Shown: positions 34,146 through 42,674 of the stretch, piece by piece
How the letters are laid out: the number at the start of each line of letters is the position of its first letter
How positions within the stretch are numbered: the first letter of the stretch is position 1
Assembly (NCBI GenBank): GCA_009103225.1
Contig: RHPI01000277.1
Coordinates: forward strand, 595,222-637,895
Reading direction: 5' to 3'
DNA: 42,674 bases
From: Chlorokybus atmophyticus
Lineage: Eukaryota > Streptophyta > Chlorokybophyceae > Chlorokybales > Chlorokybaceae
Notes under the pieces: generated by a model
What the model saw: only the letters and a program-made list of their open reading frames with translations
Told to the model about the DNA's origin: nothing
Database searches by the model: none
Position numbers and translations under genes: made by a program

Positions 34146-35038
34146 ATGGCGGCGATGGCGGAGGCAACAGTGGCGGGGAGGTTGGTCCAGGACGAGGCTG
34201 GCGCAGAGATGGCCGAAAGGCCGTTGGATCCTGCTGAAGCATTTGCGGCAGCAGCGGCCGGGCCGAGGTTTGAGCCGGCAACGGCGGCGGCAGCTGGGGC
34301 CGACGCAAAGGGTTTCAGGGCGGAGTACAGGAGGTTGCCTGTGCCGTCGCACAGGTACACACCGCTAAAGGAGAGCTGGCTGGCGCTGTACGGGCCTCTT
34401 ACGGAGCAATTGAAGCTAGACGTGCGGATGAACCTGCACACGCGCAAGGTGGAGCTGAAGACGACGCCAGACACCCCCGACCCCCCCGCCGCCCTCCAGA
34501 AAGGCGCAGACTTTGTGGAGGCCTTCCTGAAGGGCTTCGACGTCGCCGACGCGGTCGCCCTCCTCCGCCTAGAGGACATCTACATGGAGAGCTTCCAGGT
34601 CAAGGACGTCAAGACCCTGCGCGGCGAACATCTCTCCCGTGCCATTGGTGAGAGGGATGCCAGTGTTTTGTTGTATCAATTGCTTGGCTCCATGACAGTT
34701 GCGCTGTTTTACTTGACATGCACGCACGCTGGCACATACGCACACGCAAACAAGCACGCCAACAGGCATGCATACAGGCATGCACATGCCCACGCACACA
34801 CACGTGCAAATGCACTTGAACAGGACGGATGGCGGGGAAGGGAGGCAAGACGAAGTTTGCGATTGAGAATGCAACACGCACGCGCATAGTGGTGGCCGAC
34901 ACGCATATCCACATGTTAGGGTCCTTCGCCAACATCAAGATTGCCAGAGAGGCCGTCTGCAGCCTCATCCTCGGCTCCCCACCCGGCAAGGTCTACTCCA
35001 AGCTCAGGACCGTCATGGCGCGCATGTCCGAACGCTGA
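34146..35038 (+). CDS. PNO1: PNO1/Dim2 KH-domain ribosome assembly factor
   Basis: Exons 34146..34647 and 34824..35038 give 238 residues. PNO1 (yeast Dim2) is an RNA-binding factor of 40S pre-ribosomes; it guards the 3' end of 18S rRNA and works with the Dim1 methyltransferase and Nob1. An Ala/Glu-rich N-terminus (1-60) precedes the conserved RRLPVPSHRYTPLK block. After it come the first KH-like domain (NLHTRKVELKT ... DAVALLRLEDIYMESF) and the RNA-binding KH domain with HLSRAIGRMAGKGGKTKF, ATRTRIV and IHMLGSFANIKIAREAV. The C-terminus is LILGSPPGKVYSKLR and a short tail. The intron splits the Gly of AIGR (phase 1). Start: the first ATG after the AT-rich leader; another is three codons on. 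TGTAA follows the stop by 48 nt. Confidence 0.95.
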
Positions 35039-35085
35039 TCGAGGCAAAGTGTGTGTGCATTTCGTTGTTGAAACAGTTTCCAGTT

Positions 35086-35090
35086 TGTAA
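35086..35090 (+). promoter_or_regulatory. TGTAA poly(A) signal of PNO1
   Basis: TGTAA 48 nt after the stop codon. Confidence 0.55.
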
Positions 35091-35841
35091 GGCACTTGAC
35101 GTGACTACTTGTGTATATGTGCTTGCGCGCATTTGTCAGGTTTGTACCTCCAGTATGTTGTTGTAGTCTCGTTGATTGGCAATAAGCATTGCAAGTTGCA
35201 TCAACTTATCTATCGTGCAGTACAACATAGAGTGGAGGAGAGGAAAAGTGTGGTTGCAATGACTTGTGTGCTGCTGCGCAGTCTGATACAATGTTCGTGT
35301 TCCTGTTTCTGCCAAAGTGCCAACGCTTTGTGGCAGCTTGCTATCAACCCTGCCACCATCGTTGTAGACGCCTGTATAACGGATTTCGTATAAGCGGTGA
35401 GAAGCTGCCTGTGGTCATTGCCTAGAGGTCGTGCGTGGGGCGTTGCGCGCTAGCGATGGTGCCTGCCTGTTGATGCTCGCGCGTGTGGACTATGCGCGCA
35501 CCGTCGTGTTGTTGACGCTGTGTGTGCTGTTGTGTTGACCATGTACTTGTTGCTGTATCGTTGCCATGGCTGCTGTAAAGACGCTGGGCAGTTCTAAGTG
35601 TAGGAAGCTTACAACCCATCTGCCCGTTGACCTAACATGCGCTCAGCATGACACTGCCGTTATTACGGATCATCCACACTTACAACACGTGTAGGATGTT
35701 TGCTGGAACGTGCAGCGTAAGAGCTCGTCCATTCTTCACTGCTAGCACTGGTACATTGGTCGGATACTCTGTTGTGGCGTCCCTGACCTTGTAGCTTCAT
35801 GATGGACTGTAACTCAGTTACATGTTTAGTAGTACATGTTA

Positions 35842-35846
35842 TTACA
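35842..35846 (-). promoter_or_regulatory. TGTAA poly(A) signal of the secreted repeat protein gene
   Basis: TGTAA on the minus strand, about 115 nt after the stop codon. Confidence 0.5.
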
Positions 35847-35960
35847 AGGGTTTAGTTGGCGAGCTGTTCAGTGTCTCGCAGCAATAAATGAAAGTCCGGA
35901 AAGAGACTAGACAGTGTTTTAGACAGTACTAATTCACGAAGTTGTTGTTGTTGTTGTTTT

Positions 35961-40912
<4,952 letters not shown>

Positions 40913-42674
40913 CGCCCTTCCTCTGCTGCTCTCCCTCCCTATCCCCCTCGTCGCCTCCCACGCCGCCCCCGCCGCCTCCATCCCGGCCTCCGCCACGTGG
41001 CGAGCTGTTAAGCCCAGGCCACACGGCCTGCTGAGCTCCAGGCCAAAAGGCGGTTGGGCGCTCGGGCGCAGCTCCAGCGACCTCCAACGACTCTCATCAC
41101 GTGCGTGTGTCACAGTCGACTGCGACTCACAGAGGCGCATTAGTTGTGACTGATGCTTCGCTTTGGTACCCCTCGAGCCCCCTACACTAGTCCCTTCGCA
41201 AAAGTGGGTGGGGCTGAATGATAAAGTATAATGGCTTGCTCGCAATGTTTGCCCCTATCAGAGCTCCCCTCATTGACTGTTTTTGTTGCAAATGGAAAAA
41301 TGCGAAGGCCACATATTATTGCACAACGGTTGCAAAGGTTGCGCGTCTCGCACGCATAGCATACAATATGTGATATATCGTAAACCTTTTTGTGGTATAA
41401 GCGTATTACAGTGTTAAAATATTGTATCCTTGGAAATTTCTTATATTGTATACGATAAACACGCTTTGACATATACATATATGTTGAAGCGTATATTGAA
41501 TGTACATAAATGCGCAAAGCTTAACACCCTATTCAATTGGGTGTTATGCAATGTTCAAGTTGATTATACATAATGCTTGCAATATTTGCTCAATTTGGGC
41601 ACAACTCGTTGTCATCAATTGCTGGAAAATGTTGCTTAAAAAGTACTTAAGTTGTTAAGAGCTTCACGAAGGAATAATTCTTGCACAATGTTATAAGTCA
41701 TTATCTTTGCTTTAATTTGCATGTTGAGACGTAAGAACATGTCACAGTAAATATCGGTTAGATATGCCCTCTAGATACGCCATCCGGAAGGCCCATCCAA
41801 TAATGGGAGGCAATAATGCCATACGATTGCATGCACATGTGCATTCATTGCACACATATATAAGGCCACACAGGTTTTGTATGGCACGCGCTGCGTTCAA
41901 CGCAGTAAGTCACCAAATGAGACAAGTATGACATTGGGTAGCAACAGCTAGAGATAAATAAGTAGGTCAATGCATGAGGTGGCACCTAGCCTTAAGGTGT
42001 CATCATACATGTCGAGGTATCATCATACGCTATGGCCACAAGGAGTGTGCACACTCCCACTTTTGTTCTGCATGCCTCGTGATCAACGTTGCGGACTTAT
42101 AATAACCATTCATAAATGGTTGGAGGAGGGATTAACACCCCTTTGCGATCAAGCAAGATGCTTGATAGCCGTATATAGGGCACATGGCTCGAATTGCAAA
42201 GGTTTTTCCCAGCCGATGTTTCATGTGCATTATCATGAGCATACGAATGCATGCTTATAGCCGCTATTACGGCAATGCAATCGTTTATAAGTAAATGCTC
42301 GCCATTGCACCGTAATAAACATTGTTGTGCACTAGTGTGCGTTTGCTCTATTCAAAAATAATATTTTAAGCCATAAAACGGGTTGCTCTGTTATTGTATG
42401 CCATTGCATGCACGAATGATGCATGATATTGTTAGTGCGATTTGCAATGTGGTATATAAAGTAAAGCTACTTGAAGCATTTTGGCTTGCTTTGCTTTGTT
42501 TATCGCATTAGTGACGGCGGGAACAGCGAGGGGCTGTAGACAATTGTGATCGTGGCGCATGGCGGCACCAATTGCTGTCCTCTAAGCTATCAAATTTTGG
42601 TGACTATACCCCACCCCACCCCCATCATCACCACCACCCCCGCCCCGCTATAAATACTTGGGGGGGTGGGGTGG
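40913..42674. other. Upstream flank and AT-rich region to the window end
   Basis: 40913-41200 is the GC-rich leader of the minus-strand secreted protein gene. From 41250 the sequence is AT-rich with no supported gene. TATA-like boxes occur at 41857-41864 (TATATAAG) and 42648-42657 (CTATAAATAC). A small hairpin (TAACACCC/GGGTGTTA) lies at 41522-41546. The last 80 bp are C/G-homopolymer-rich with opposed CCACCCC and GGGGTGG runs. Confidence 0.55.

Larger units (their letters stand above)
35039..35960. other. Convergent intergenic region and 3' UTRs
   Basis: 3' ends of PNO1 (+) and the secreted repeat protein (-), each with a TGTAA signal. A GTT trinucleotide run sits at 35942-35957 just beyond the minus-strand stop. 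No further gene is seen. Confidence 0.65.

Overview
This is a nuclear segment of an intron-rich, plastid-bearing eukaryote, most likely a green alga (chlorophyte). Four things support that. A plastid-targeted HMA1-type P1B metal ATPase and a TOM2A-type tetraspanin belong to the green lineage. An EH-domain protein has an acidic, Asp/Trp/Glu-rich C-terminal part like that of plant EH proteins. TGTAA, the chlorophyte-type poly(A) signal, lies about 50-205 nt after the stop of seven of the ten recognised genes. Every gene model is spliced: I could place 63 introns with reading frame preserved, 60 of them GT-AG and 3 GC-AG. Genus and species cannot be read from the sequence.

Layout from left to right. 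1-817 (+): 3' end of a zinc-type alcohol dehydrogenase. 1717-3300 (-) and 3650-4813 (+): two ISCU Fe-S scaffold paralogues, head to head over a 349-bp shared promoter with a nested inverted repeat and telo-boxes. 4814-8010: unresolved, with a 34-bp inverted repeat and a few orphan exon-like stretches. 8011-10380 (-): a DUF1308/UPF0415 (C7orf25-like) protein. 11394-12373 (-): a Yippee protein. 13379-13621 (+): the end of an unidentified gene. 15479-19796 (+): HMA1, 13 exons, with an Asp-His metal-binding tract. 19797-23977: gene-poor, with a 197-bp assembly gap, a poly-C run and about 300-bp degenerate tandem repeats. 23978-28897 (-): Eps15/Pan1-like protein with two EH domains, 15 exons. 29503-32009 (+): TOM2A-like tetraspanin, with a perfect 33-bp inverted repeat in intron 1. 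32010-34145: AT-rich spacer. 34146-35038 (+): PNO1/Dim2, a KH-domain ribosome assembly factor. 35961-40912 (-): an 812-residue secreted protein with Ig-like/chitobiase-type repeats; one of its GC-AG introns is filled by about 0.9 kb of (GA)n. 40913-42674: AT-rich spacer.

These are mostly unrelated housekeeping genes (Fe-S assembly, metal transport, endocytosis, ribosome assembly), as expected of a eukaryotic chromosome; there is no operon logic. Two gene pairs share divergent promoters (the ISCU pair and the EH/TOM2A pair), and both promoters carry a plant telo-box (AAACCCTAA). I found no CRISPR array, no rRNA or tRNA gene, and no clear autonomous transposon. The less ordinary items are the diverged ISCU tandem pair, the GC-AG introns, the hairpins, the repeat-filled intron and the secreted repeat protein.
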